Origin: Aspidiotus rigidus
Lineage: Eukaryota > Arthropoda > Insecta > Hemiptera > Diaspididae
DNA length: 64,000 bases
Reading direction: 5' to 3'
Assembly: GCA_035079385.1 (NCBI GenBank)
Contig: JAVHKY010000024.1
Span: 124,001-188,000 of the forward strand
Shown: positions 12,340 through 23,659 of the stretch, piece by piece
Layout: the number at the start of each line of letters is the position of its first letter
Position numbering within the stretch: the stretch's first letter is position 1
Made by a program: the position numbers and the translations under genes
Notes under the pieces: generated by a model
What the model saw: only the letters and a program-made list of their open reading frames with translations
What the model was told of the DNA's origin: nothing
Databases searched by the model: none

Positions 12340-13085
12340 AATTATTCTTCGTATTATTGGAAATTGATTTTCATCATAGGTACTGTACGGATTTTCTTCT
12401 ACCGATAGGTGCGTCGATTTATCTCATTTTTGATTGTCCACTCTGTTCCAAGATTTAAACATCACACGAAGGAAGATCTGATAAATATCGCGACCGTGTT
12501 CTTCAGTTTACTTTGATGCGCCATCAGCTTTATATACGGGTCTGTCAAATAATCTTTTGACGGTTTTCGGCGTTTCGTTTTATCGAGGATGTGCGTGATT
12601 CTTCGAAACTGAGATAAATCTACCGGTACAGTGTGTCGCGGTATCACTTTGATTTATTAGTTTTCATTTCGCTTTTGCGACCAATTTCATTCTTATTTAC
12701 TCAAATGAGGATACTGCGAGCATCCCTAACCTACCCTGGACGACCAAGAAACCTGCATTGGGTCTTCTATCCAGTTCCGAAGAATAAAATCTATTTTGGG
12801 TGACACATGTTTGTAAGTAAGAGAGTTTGGCGGGAATAATTCGTCTTTCGACGACAGAGACACAGCTAGAGAGAGACAGAGAAACATTGCTTCGCACCAT
12901 TTTACGATTTCAGGTATGAAGACTGCTTTTGTTCGGAACAGGATGGATTTCTTCATATAAATTGTTCATGTTGGCGCGAGGCGTTCCATAATTTTAAAAT
13001 AAAGAAAGGCTGGGCAGAATGATATAAGAGTGGTTATGCCGGGAAAGTTCAACAACTATACTAAAGAAAAAAATAAAAATGAGTA
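12340..13085. other. No gene recognised
   Basis: Short overlapping open frames only (for example 12726-12956 on the minus strand), with no domain signature. I see no RNA gene or repeat here. Confidence 0.4.
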
Positions 13086-13089
13086 TACT

Positions 13090-13815
13090 ACGTCCCCTAC
13101 CTTGATGAAAATGATAAAGTAAAGGATTTTTTATTTCGGCATGAAATACGTGAAAATTCATTACTGTTTGTGAAAACGTTCGTACGAGTATATTTTAAAA
13201 GATAGTAGGTTTTTATAATCAATTTATCAGTTTTATCTTCAGCTAGAATTTTTATACGTGAATTTTGTAAAAGTGATACTAAATTTTTGACTGATTGATG
13301 TGTGTGTCCAACAAACGTCACGTGTAAAAAACACTTGTAAAAATCTATGAAATTTAGGGAAAATGAGAGTAAATATTCTCGCATTAATTTCTACCTGAAC
13401 GGTTAGGCACCCTGAAAAATACCAGGTAGACAATTATTCGTTTTTCATAATAAGTGATGGACAGAATAGAGCTGGTAGTTGTATTGGGCTCAAGACCGGG
13501 TGGATTTCAAAGAGTAATTTTTTGTGAAATTGATAGGTACGATATCACTTTCTGTACAGATTGGTGAGTTGCGTCCATCACTTATTAAAATACTTGGAAA
13601 AATGTATAAAATTTTGGGGTGATGAATTTTTTTGGGTACCTTGGTGAAAATGACATACAGGTGATTTCTCTCAAAAATTCTTGAAATACTTTTTTTTGCC
13701 CGCACGTTGACTGAGCAACTACGCGCTCTAAAAATACTAGGTAAACAATTATTCATTTTTTCAGAATAGAGGTATACAAATTGGAGTTGGTAGTTATGCT
13801 TGGAGTAGAGACCCA
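13090..13815. repeat. Diverged direct repeat, two units
   Basis: A block at 13414-13497 (AAAAATACCAGGTAGACAAT, then TTCGTTTTTC, then AGCTGGTAGTTGTAT) recurs at 13731-13813 with substitutions and small indels. A second block, CCTTGATGAAAATGA near 13100, recurs as CCTTGGTGAAAATGA near 13640. Together they suggest two diverged copies of a unit of roughly 320-550 bp. Open frames through it are short, and no protein family is recognised. Confidence 0.6.
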
Positions 13816-13829
13816 GCATAACTAAATAG

Positions 13830-15320
13830 AAGGCTCCTACCCGTCGGAACGTATGTACAACATTCCATATCTGAAGTAAAGAAACGGTTCTAGACTAGGT
13901 ACTTCACTATTCATTCGTTTTTACATCGCATCGTAGGTACGTTCCTTTCGTCCTTTCCTTCCTTCTGATTCACCCTTGAAAAAGCGTATTTCCTGTGCCG
14001 CTGTGATACTTCGTTATCGCCGTCGTTGTCGTCGTGCCACCCCAATATTTTCTTTATTAGCGGGCGAGATGCTGAAGCTACATACATTACTATAACCCTC
14101 ACGAAGAAACCTGCGTTGCCGAGCCGTAGGCGTTGCTGCCAAATCTTGAAATATCGAGGTGTGTGTAGAAAATAGTACAGGAAACCAGAATTCGACAAGT
14201 TAAAGTTTGATCACACGTTGCTAAATCGATGTGTAGAACATACTATCGCGAATAAGATTATCGTGGTGGTAGGCTATTTTCAGGAATTCGCTCTGAAATA
14301 TGGACAGATGTACCTACATACGAAATTCCTTTTCTTTCTTTCTTTTTTTTTTTTTCATTATTCAATCAGAATGCAATCGAATGGTTTTCTTATGAACTTG
14401 AGAACGCGTGTAATTCTTGAAAGTATTTCTTTTCGAAAGTTTATCCTGCACCGTCATGGTGTCTAATGTCAAGAAAAATTATACGCAAACTACCCAATCG
14501 AACCAATTAGCCTTCACTCATCTTCCCAGTACATTTCTGTGACGACCAACTCTATTTTAATCGTCAAACTCGTCGTCATCCAAGGGACCCCAAATTATCT
14601 AGATAAAACTGAAAGAATGATCTGTATCATCTGTTGCACACTCGTGTTTAAAATTATATTCAGTACATGTGTGATACAGAAATTGAGAAAATCCCGATTA
14701 ACTCATATTTTAAAAATAAGTGCCGCAAGATTACAAATTGTAGAAGATACACTACAGTATTTTTCAAGTATAGACGTGATATTTTGGCAAAAAAACTGCA
14801 ATTTTATGTATCTCCGATTTTTTTCCCGTTATTCAATTGGGTACCTAATGCCGATGAAAATCTCATTTTTACACATTTAACATTTTCTTTCTTTGCTGCC
14901 AAAAAATATAGCTTCAATTATCAGTAAAATGAAATACAAAATTGCACACTCAATGATTTCACTCGATTACGGTGAGAAACATTACAGATGAGATTTCGGA
15001 AAATGAAGTCTATATTTTAGACCTCAGTATGGTCGGCGCTTAAAATCCTTCTCTTTATCGCGCATAGCTCAGCACAAAGCCCCATTTTCACGTCGCATCG
15101 GAAGTCTTTTTTTTTTTTTTTTCTTATTTATTTATTTAACGTAAATAAATTTATTTGTTTCTTCCCAACACTTATTTTATTAGTACAGGCGAGAGACATG
15201 AGTATAAATTCCAGTTTTTCTTCCCGTATAGGGCTATCAGAAGCTGAAAATTCGTGTGAACTATTAAAATTCACCTAGTCGTGTATGCGTGACTCGATTA
15301 AAAATTTTTGAGAGGAGGGA
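13830..15320. other. No gene recognised
   Basis: AT-rich DNA with poly-T runs near 14340 and 15105. The open frames 14539-14880 and 14667-14927 overlap in different frames and show no recognisable domain. Nothing further is supported. Confidence 0.4.
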
Positions 15321-15339
15321 GGTTTAATGGATCAAACGT

Positions 15340-16070
15340 CCTCATATGTGCAATTGGATGATCGGTCGTTCGAGCTCGATGATCGGAAATTTTTCAAGTT
15401 CCCCTTGAGACTTGGAAATCGAAATTTACCCAGGCTACTCCTTTCATATGCATTGCACGACGACTGGAATTTTTCCAAGTTTAGCGCCTCGTATGTGCAC
15501 GTTTTATCTCAGAAGCCAAAATTCCTCCAACCCCTCTCACTCCCCTCATATCTCTGAGAGATCGACATTTCTCCAAGGCCCTCCTTTGATTTGTATGGCT
15601 CAAGGGTCGAAATTTTTTTTCAAATCCTCTTCCCTCTCTCATATACAACTCAATGGCCGGAATAATCCAAGTCTCTGGCAGAATAAAGAATGTCCTCATC
15701 TCAGGCAGATGCAAGAGGTAATTCCAGGACGGGATCTCAAATTATTTCTCAGTAAGTAAGAACTTCTTGATCCCTATTTTCTCCATCTTTTTGGCATGTT
15801 TTATGTCTTTGCTGTGACTTTCCCCCTTAATTCCAAAATTTACTTGTACACATGACCTTAAAACTTGGAAATAGCTGGACCCATAGGTTAATTCCAAAAT
15901 CTACGTGTCCCATCAGTGTGGTTAACTGTAATCTTCAGTTCTCTGGACCATATTTTGTCCCGTATCTCCCGATAGGGGCATATGAAGTCTCATTTTCTCA
16001 TTCCCCTGTCTGTTCGAGTCTCAAGTTTCTCTTCTTCATTGTATTTGAGCAGCTGTTGAAGTTTTACGAT
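15340..16070. repeat. Loosely repetitive, pyrimidine-rich stretch
   Basis: Motifs of the type GGAAATTTTTCCAAGT, followed by CCC/CTCCT and CATATG, recur irregularly (about 15385, 15466, 15570, 15605, 15840-15890). This suggests an old degenerate tandem array or the remnant of a C-rich LINE sense strand. The open frame at 15412-15759 runs through it but has no domain. It is left as an unexplained repeat. Confidence 0.35.
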
Positions 16071-16080
16071 AATTGAACCC

Positions 16081-16145
16081 TTCTTTTCAAGAAGGGCGTA
16101 TCTCTTATGGGACGTTTTTGCGAGTTACGCCCTTCTTGAAAAGAA
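16081..16145. repeat. Perfect 20-bp hairpin with 25-nt loop
   Basis: Bases 16081-16100 are exactly complementary to 16126-16145, with loop 16101-16125. The stem has an A/T-rich half and a GGGCGTA half. It could be a foldback element, a transposon terminus pair, or a structured RNA if transcribed. No stop-and-U-tract terminator logic applies in a eukaryote. It sits at the upstream edge of a LINE relic on the minus strand. Confidence 0.8.
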
Positions 16146-16149
16146 AGGC

Positions 16150-16560
16150 TCAGTTGAAGTGCTTTCCAAACACAATTTTTATTGCGGCAGCTCCATTCAT
16201 GTCTGTCCACACTCCTTTATCTGATTTTCGTAGCTTTGTTTGAAAACGTGAATTATTGAATGTTCCATTCTTGAGAAAACTTTCTAGGGTGGAAGGAAGG
16301 TTCGCCTTGAAGACCGTCATCATACACGAGGTAAGACTTCTTAGAGGTCGAAAAATGTAGGGTAAAGAGATGATTTAGACGTTTATTCTGGATTACAGCT
16401 CAGAAAAGGCCTGAATAGTGCTACGTCCCTTTCTGAAACCATATTGGAGAGGAGAGAGAAGATTGTTTGATTCTAAGAATTAGAAGAGTCTTTTGTTGAG
16501 GATTTCTTTTAGTGGAAGAATATTTCGTTTTTCTTCCTCCTTGTTTTCTTTCTCTTTTGA
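16150..16560 (-). pseudogene. LINE relic (start of RT domain)
   Basis: The minus strand at 16530-16470 reads KEILNKRLF, stop, FLES, matching the copies near 36.05 kb and 41.93 kb (KILNKRLF, stop, FLESNN), where it follows the RT block YRPIVLTS. The lower part (16440-16160) carries scattered LINE-like codons with many stops, including a GFRKGRSTIQAF-type piece near 16400 expected of the RT stretch preceding motif A. It is heavily degraded. Family membership rests on DNA similarity to the other copies. Confidence 0.55.
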
Positions 16561-16759
16561 CATCGGTGTGAGCCTGGGGGTTATTCTGAAATTTGTGTCA
16601 CAAAATCGGGAGACGAAAATGAAGTCACTAGCTGATGACGTCACATGGACTTGCAAAATTTCCAACTGTACTACTTTGAGACCTGTATGTCTAACCTTCA
16701 TTATTTTAGACCCAACATACATTACATGAGGCCTAACAATAGCCTCCATTTAAGTAAGC

Positions 16760-17555
16760 CATACAGTATACTGGGATAGCCTCAGTTATCAATACTGAAT
16801 CACCTCTCACGACTAGCTTATGGAGTCTTAAAAAAGACACGTATCCTTGATTTTATTATTATTATTTTTTTTTTCAAAGCGAGAATCATCAACTTTTTTG
16901 TATTATTTTCTCTTTCTTCTATTCTGTCCCTGAATATCCATTCCTATCTCTTTTATACGTTCGTCGTTGTTCTGCTAATGGTCTTTGGATTAGAAACTTC
17001 CAAAAAAATTGACGATAATTGAACTCTCTGCGACGGCAGCGGAGTGCCTGCGGTCTTTGTAAATTGATTCCCTCCTTATTCCAGGTCTGTAACCTCCCCA
17101 CTCCCAATCGAAACTTCGATTCAAATGTAATCTCAATAATTTGTGCCAACAATTTCAAAATTCGCGACCCACCTCTTTTCCCAGTATTCTCAATAGCTTT
17201 ACTTGAAGATTTGTCTCTCCAATCGCTGAGCCAGTTATTGAAGTACTAATTTGTACGCCACCCTCATCCGCTGTGGAACCTACTGACGTTGGAGTAATCA
17301 ACCCCTTCTGATTCAGGTTTTAACCCGATATTAGCCTTAAAATATGAGTCCTAATTTGTGCCTAGTTGCGCCATCAATCTTACAATCTACTGCTACTTCC
17401 CTTCTCCTGTACAAACATCATGGTTAGACCTAGCTCTTGATTGGAGGATTGCCTCTCCTACAGGAAATTTTGAGATTAAAAACTCTCTCAAAAAATTGTG
17501 TCTGATTTGTTCCTCTCCTCTACCTGGTGTGTGATTTGTTGAAACTATGATATCC
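16760..17555. other. No gene recognised
   Basis: Two antiparallel short frames near 16919-17249 show no domain. The stretch lies immediately 3' of the PLE copy on the minus strand and may include degraded element 3' sequence, which I cannot delimit. Confidence 0.35.
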
Positions 17556-17564
17556 CTATAATTA

Positions 17565-18945
17565 GGCCCAATCCTTCGTTTCGGATCCCTCGCGGAAGCT
17601 GTGGCTACTGTTTATTAAATGATCAGCAAAAGCTGACTCCCCTAAGTGTCCCTTCTTCCAAGACTTCAGATGCTCAGCTACTCCAACTTTCATTTAGCGG
17701 CTGGTCTCACCAATATAAAAGCCTCCATAATCCCTACATTCTAACTTATAAACACCACTCCTCTCATCAACGGGTATGGGGTCCTTCAGCCTCACAAACA
17801 ACCTCTTGACTGTGGTAGGGTTGTAAAACGCGGGTCTGACGCCAAAAGGGAGAAGGGCCCGACCCTACTGGAGGGAGAATCTCCCCAGGAAAGGGAGACT
17901 GATCCATCGCAAACAACGATCGCGGATCGTGTCTCGGGGAAGGGAGGTGGTGGAATCAAGAAGGCTCCTTGTAACTTTCCTCCGAACCATCACATCAACG
18001 TCGACATTGACCCCATTCACTCTAGCCAGGTGTTTTATTGTGAGTAATTTTTTCTTGAAGGTAGACTGACTCAAAGGAATACGAGTCAGTCTGTGAACTA
18101 GGCTATGAAAGGCAGCCACCTTATGAGCAACAGGACCGAACGAACCTCCGTGGACTAAAACATCGGTCGTGGTACCTTTCCTGTAAATTCCAAACTCATA
18201 GATACCGTCTATTATAGAGATCGATAAATCCAAAAAGTGGATGGAAAATACTCCTATTTCCAACATAAATTTGATGGAAGAGTACCAGGAATTGAGATAC
18301 CTCAGAAACTCACCAAGGAGATCTGGAAGACCAGTCCAGGTGCATAGAACGTCATCAACGTACCTAAGCCAATAGTGAATATGATTAAGCAACACCTGGT
18401 TCGAGGAGAAGAGGTCAAGTTCAAACTTGGATATGAAAATTTCGGAGATGAGAGAGCCTAAAGGTGATCCAATAGGGGTTCCTACTTCATCAGGGAACTC
18501 GAAAAATTTCCCTTCGAATTTACAATAGTTAGGGGACCAACAAGTATTTAAGAGATAGAAAAAAGTTCATTGTGAGGAATGTTGGCCTTGACAAGTAGCT
18601 CACCCATACGATGGATAGTAGCAGCCTAAGGAATATTCAGGAACAGACCAACAACATCGAACGAGGAGATGGTCTTGCCCGGGGGAAGACTTATACCCTT
18701 CAGGACATCAGTCAAAGAGGCCGAGTTCGTGACCGAATGAGGAGATTCAAAATCAATACAATGTTTAAACCATCGGTCAAGGAATTTAGCAAAGAGGTAG
18801 GTAGGAGAGGACATGAATGAGACCACGGGTCGCATCGGGGTATTATTCTTATGCACTTAGGCAACCCGCGAAGGAGGGGGGGGGGTGTGGGGTTAGGAAC
18901 AAGAAGGGCTGCTACTTCATGTACCTTAGAAAATAGGCGGATTTC
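17565..18945 (-). pseudogene. Penelope-like element, RT plus GIY-YIG, disabled
   Basis: On the minus strand from 18945 down: a linker (LVPNPTPPPPSFAG, then LPK), the RT block PMRPVVSF, motif A FDVVGLFLNIP (about 18655-18625, catalytic Asp retained), FFEFPDEVGTPIGSPLGSL, and motif C RYVDDVL (about 18360-18340). The RT-endonuclease linker follows (18250-17865), then a GIY-YIG start (YGGFYIGETSR, about 17740-17700). An in-frame TAA at 17694-17696 interrupts the nuclease, and frames change between blocks. PLEs copy RNA with this RT and nick the target with GIY-YIG. This copy cannot do so. The N-terminal third and the nuclease C-terminus are missing or too diverged. Confidence 0.85.
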
Positions 18946-18949
18946 TCCA

Positions 18950-21690
18950 TCACCACAACAGCAAAGCGTTTATATTTTTTTCTGCGGTTTGCATAGTTTA
19001 CTCTCCCTTCGGAGTATTCGTCCTTTCGCGTTTATTCGTTTTAATCCCTTGGGTTTGAGCACGATACCGTTAAGCTCATGGTTGGAAGCATAGGTACGTC
19101 TTCTGAAAAAATGTACGGCGTCCCTAATCAGCATTTTTACTATCGCATCTCATTCACTACTTTCGAAAAATTCTCCGCCAGAACGAAAGCGATATGTTGG
19201 TTGCTTTTCTGTGTGACTTGGGTACCGTCGACCGAGAAAATTACATGTGACTTACTTTGTGACAAAACTGCTTTGATTGCTCATGTAAAAATTTTAATAT
19301 AATTATGACAAGACAGTATCATAGTTATGGTAGCCTTTACGTGTCAGCAAAGGATCAGTGCAAATCGTTCTTCTTTATTTTTCCCTCAGGTAGGTGTCAG
19401 TAAAAAATATGTGCAAATCGTGCTTAATGTTCTATTTCTAGGTAGACCGCATATTGATGTGATTCAAATTTGTAGGTAGACCGCATACTTGGTATGGTCT
19501 AGAAAAGGCGGGAAACAGGCTCTTACCTTGGGACAGTTCGTATTATTGTTAAATACAGCACCATCGTCGTCGTCGATTCGTGCATTCAGTTTATTCAACT
19601 CCACGATCGTTGTCCGACGATTAACTCTCCGATCTGACTTCAATTGCATTTACGTACGTCCAAGCGTCGTAAGATTTGTTAACCTTCTAGTATCGATCGA
19701 TGCTATAAACTCGATTTTATGACTCGAAATTTTCGGATACATTCTATCTTCCTATATACGAATTCCAAGTTCGCGCTACCGGCATGTGAGAAAAATCGAA
19801 ACGTCAGATAAAATGTCACCTGATATATTATGGGAATATGTCGTATATAACAACAGAATGCATTGCTGTATGCACTGACAGTATTCTTTGTGAAAATCGC
19901 CTCAATTCGACTGAAACGCGTTTTCGTTCTTTAATTATGTGACTGATTTCCTTTTGCTTCGAGTATACCGAGTGTAAACGCAAAGAAGAAAATTCCCAAG
20001 CGTCTGGAGTCCGCGAAAAATTCGTTCGTCACGACAAAATAACAACATTGTAACGACATTCATAATACATTCGGAAAAAAAAAAGAGGTGCGACGAAGAA
20101 AGATGGAAGCCAGAAAATATCGAAGGAAAGAAGAGCGAGATGAGAAAAAAATAAGAAAAAAAAAACTTCGAATTTAATCTCGTTGAATGTGGTTGCACTG
20201 TCATTAGTCACACAATGATTTATCAATTAATAAAGGAATAAAAACGATATAGTAGCCCAGCAGAAGCAGAGGACGTATCATCGTTCGCTTCCAATGTCAA
20301 CGCACTCGGAAATGATTATCGAACATTGTATTTTTCAATCTTCTACGCCATCATTTTGCTCTGAAACGTTGAAGCAAACTCGTTTTTCTTCGTTTTCCTC
20401 GTCGTTCCGCGTACTTTTCTCCTTTCGATGACGAAATTTTTCGACCTTAGCGAAAAATTTAATTTCTATCCTTTCAGTCGGATAGTAAAATAAGAGAATT
20501 TGCAAGAGGGGAGGGGGTCGTTAAAATCACGTATCTTCCTAAGACAGAAAATTTTTATTGTCAGAAATTGTTATCTATAAATTTGCTTATGATCTTTATT
20601 AGTCATATCGATAGAGAAAATTATGAGAATTTTTGTGATGGCCGATAACTTTCTGAAAAATTTAGACGCTCCAAAACTTTTCTCGTTCTGACGATCTCTT
20701 TGCAGAAGAATTATAATAAAAAAAGAGCGAGCGTTCTTCCACTCTCGGAGCGAATGTTTTATGACGTTAATCGGTGATCCGAGAGAGGTTTTAAACCCTT
20801 TCTTTAATCAGTCCCAGAAGTGACGAAACACATTTTTCCATATTATAAGTTTTCTCGTTAGAAAATAACATTTTTAAAATTAGGCAAAAATATTTCAAAA
20901 TTACGCTGCGAATAAGAAGATAAAGTTTCATTTTTACTGTCAAGACTTCATTACTTCTGGGGGAACGACTTCTAATCCCTTTGCTAATGGATGTCATTTT
21001 AGTCATTACCCTCTGCTATGTTTGTAAAATAGCGTATTCACTCCGACATAGAACTCGAAATAAAACTCTAGTTTCTGCTAACGAAATTCAAGTTCTCTTG
21101 AGTGAGAGAATTGAGATTTTATTAATTTTTCAGCAGTAATTTACGGAACTCATTCAATACCTCACATTATTTGTAACTTTTTTCTTTTCTTTTTTAAACG
21201 AGCTATTAGCTAGGTACACTAGAGCTATTTAGCTCGGTGTGCAAAAGTATTAAATAATTATGTTGTGAAATTAAAAAGGCAGTAATGGAAGGTGAACTTT
21301 TTATATATAGGTTAACATTGAGTGGAATTAGTGCGAAAACTTAGGTGTTGGAGTAAAAGTTGTTGTAAGTATTCTAGGGTACCGCTTGTTTTTGAGTACT
21401 CGAGTGAGGGAGGACGGTGTATTTGTGGAAGAACGGAGAAATGAGAGCTGCCGTTCAAAAAAGAATTGACGTATGCGAGCTCTGTTATCAAAAACGACGA
21501 TCCAGAGAAAAAATTTGACGAATGTTCAATTCAATGATGATTGTGATTATACACGAATAATCTCATGGGCGTTAGACCCTTTTGTCCGGATTGTTATCAG
21601 AAAAATTTTGATGACATACGTCAATAATTGTTTGTACGGCACCGAGTTGGGGCAGGAAAAGAAATGGTCGACTGTTAAATTGCTTTGTTG
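18950..21690. other. No gene recognised; short local repeats
   Basis: No protein domain is recognised. AGGTAGACCGCATA occurs at 19440-19453 and 19474-19487, and again far away at 32747-32760. A phrase GTGCAAATCGT(T/G)CTT occurs twice near 19355-19425. The region 19500-20800 is comparatively CpG-rich for this window and has no obvious transposon, so it may be older unique DNA. Confidence 0.4.
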
Positions 21691-21699
21691 GCAGTAGGG

Positions 21700-21902
21700 G
21701 CAAGATGGAAAGGTTAGGATGTGCGTAGCCAATTAGAACGACAAATACTACAGAATGAGTAAATGAATGAAGAAAGGTGCAAAAGCCGCAGAAACAAAAC
21801 AATACAAAGTACCGCAAGCACTTTCGGCTAACAAGCCATCAACGGCGGAGAATAGAAAGTAACTGACAGAGAAACAGTCAACAACAGAAAACAACGATGA
21901 GA
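21700..21902 (-). mobile_element. PLE 3' region with hammerhead-like motif
   Basis: Sequence directly downstream of the PLE reading frame on the minus strand. At about 21843-21819 it reads TTGATGGCTTGTTAGCCGAAA: a short stem GGCT/AGCC with a TGTT loop, preceded by TGAT and followed by GAAA. Those are the conserved arms of a hammerhead ribozyme core (CUGAUGA, stem II, GAAA), which is known from PLE terminal repeats. The core looks imperfect because its first C is a T and the bases before stem II are compressed. Self-cleavage is therefore uncertain. Confidence 0.4.
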
Positions 21903-23248
21903 TCATGATTGAACTAACGACTCCTCGCGATGTGAGTCACACTCATGAATTAGTTCAACCAATCCCTCGTCCGGAATATACCTGTTAAGTACGGTTACGT
22001 TATCGCTGTTCAGGTGGCGAATGATCTCGATATTTTCCAGCGTCATTCGTTTGAAATACGATCTTTCTCCATGGAGGAGGGTCTCTGACCCCTCTCTGAA
22101 ACTGTGGCCACAGGTGATTAAATGGTTCGCGAAGGCCGATTCCCCCGAGTCGCCCTTTTTCCAGGCTTTCAAGTGCTCAGCCACTCTTATTTGGAGCTGG
22201 CGACCGGTCTCACCTATGTAAATTCCGTCACAGTCGTTATATCTTATACTATAAACCCCACTCCTCTGTAATGGTAGTATAGGGTCCTTTAATCTAACGA
22301 ACAGTCCTTTTAATGTATTAAGACTATAGAAAACCGGCCGGAAACCAAAGGGCCGAAGGACGCGACCCAAATCTAACGAAAACTTACCCAGGAAGGGGAG
22401 CTTAATCCAACGTTTTCTGCCTTCGCGACTCCCCTCCCGGGGGCTTTGCCGCGTGATCTTCCTACGGACCATCAGGTCAATGTCCAAGTTGACCACGTTT
22501 ACCCGAGCGAAGTACTTTATAGTACGTAGTTCTTTCTGGAAGGCTGCTTGACTCAAAAGATGTTAGTGAGTCGATGAATGAAACTATTAAGAGCAGCTAT
22601 TTTGTAGGCGAGAGGGCAGAGTGACGCGACGTGGACAACAATATCGGTCGAAGTATCTTTTCTGTATATTGTAAACTCATGGACCCCATCTCTTTCGGAG
22701 ATGGTAAGGTCCAAGAAGTTGATAGTAGAATTACCGACCTCCAAAGTAAATTTTATGGAGGGGAACTGAGTATTTAGATATTTAAGAAACTCACCAAGGA
22801 GTTCTTGGGGACTTGTCCACGCACATAGCACGTCATCCACATATCTGTGCCAATAGTGAACATGATTTAAGAATGACTGGCTCGAGGAAAAGAGGTCAGC
22901 CTTAAATTTCGACATAAAGACCTCCGAAACCGGGAAACACAACGGGGATCCAATGGGAATGCCCACTTCCTCCGGGAATTCAAAATATTTATCATTAAAT
23001 TTACGAAAATTAGGGGACCAGTAGACGTTAAGTAAATCGAAGAACTCCTGCAACTCTTCATGAGGAGTATTAAATTTAACAAGAAGGTCGCTTAAATATT
23101 GGAAAGTGGCCGCTTTCGGGATGTTCAAAAACAGACCGACCACATGGAAGGGGTGTAAAATGGTATCAGGAGGGAGTACTTCATCTTTGAGCCTATTGGC
23201 CAAGGAGACTGAATTTTTGACGGAGTAAGGAAGATAGGAAAGGATCAC
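21903..23248 (-). pseudogene. Penelope-like element 3' half: RT and GIY-YIG endonuclease
   Basis: Two abutting minus-strand frames form one ancestral ORF. 23248-22553 (231 residues) is RT: motif A region HVVGLFLNIP, FPEEVGIPIGSPL, motif C RYVDDVL, and INFLDLTIS. 22556-21903 (217 residues) is the linker plus GIY-YIG: GVYSI near residue 100, GIYIGETGR near 113, the RVAEH helix, and Glu near 174 in ENIEII. A one-base deletion near 22555-22560, judged against the 18-kb copy, separates them. The motif A catalytic Asp is His (codon 23144-23146, CAT; other copies have Asp), so the RT is doubly dead. The nuclease domain is intact to a stop. The element is 5'-truncated near 23240. Confidence 0.9.
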
Positions 23249-23368
23249 TTTTTCTTGTCTTGTGTCTTTGATGGAGGATAACCAGGAGATGGTAATTTTT
23301 TTTTAATACAACAGAATTTATTGTTAGATGGGTGATAAGTGAACGGTAGTGATTTTTATAGTCTATAG

Positions 23369-23645
23369 CAGGGGTGGACAAATGTTTTTTCAAGCGATCA
23401 CCTTTTAAGTTGGAAAAATTTTTGCGATCGACCCTCAGAAAAATTAGAAAAAAAGTTGCACATTAATGTTTCATTTTCTATAATTGTAGTAGGTTACTAA
23501 GCTACTTGTCAACATTACTACATACTTGTATAAGTATATCAATATTGCTAAGGTAAGGTCAAATTTTTGGTCATTTTTTTATCTTATTTTAGAATTTTGT
23601 CGTGATCGACCAGTCGATGGCAAAACCCCACTTTACCCATCCCTG
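23369..23645. mobile_element. hAT-type MITE, 277 bp, with 8-bp target duplication
   Basis: The left end CAGGGGTGGACAAAT and the complement of the right end CAGGGATGGGTAAAG are typical hAT termini. Flanks GTCTATAG (23361-23368) and GTCTGTAG (23646-23653) match at 7 of 8 positions. The interior has the subterminal repeats GCGATCGACC and GTGATCGACCAGTCGA in inverted arrangement, as expected for transposase binding sites. It has no coding capacity. It lies just upstream of the truncated PLE. Confidence 0.9.
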
Positions 23646-23659
23646 GTCTGTAGGAATGG

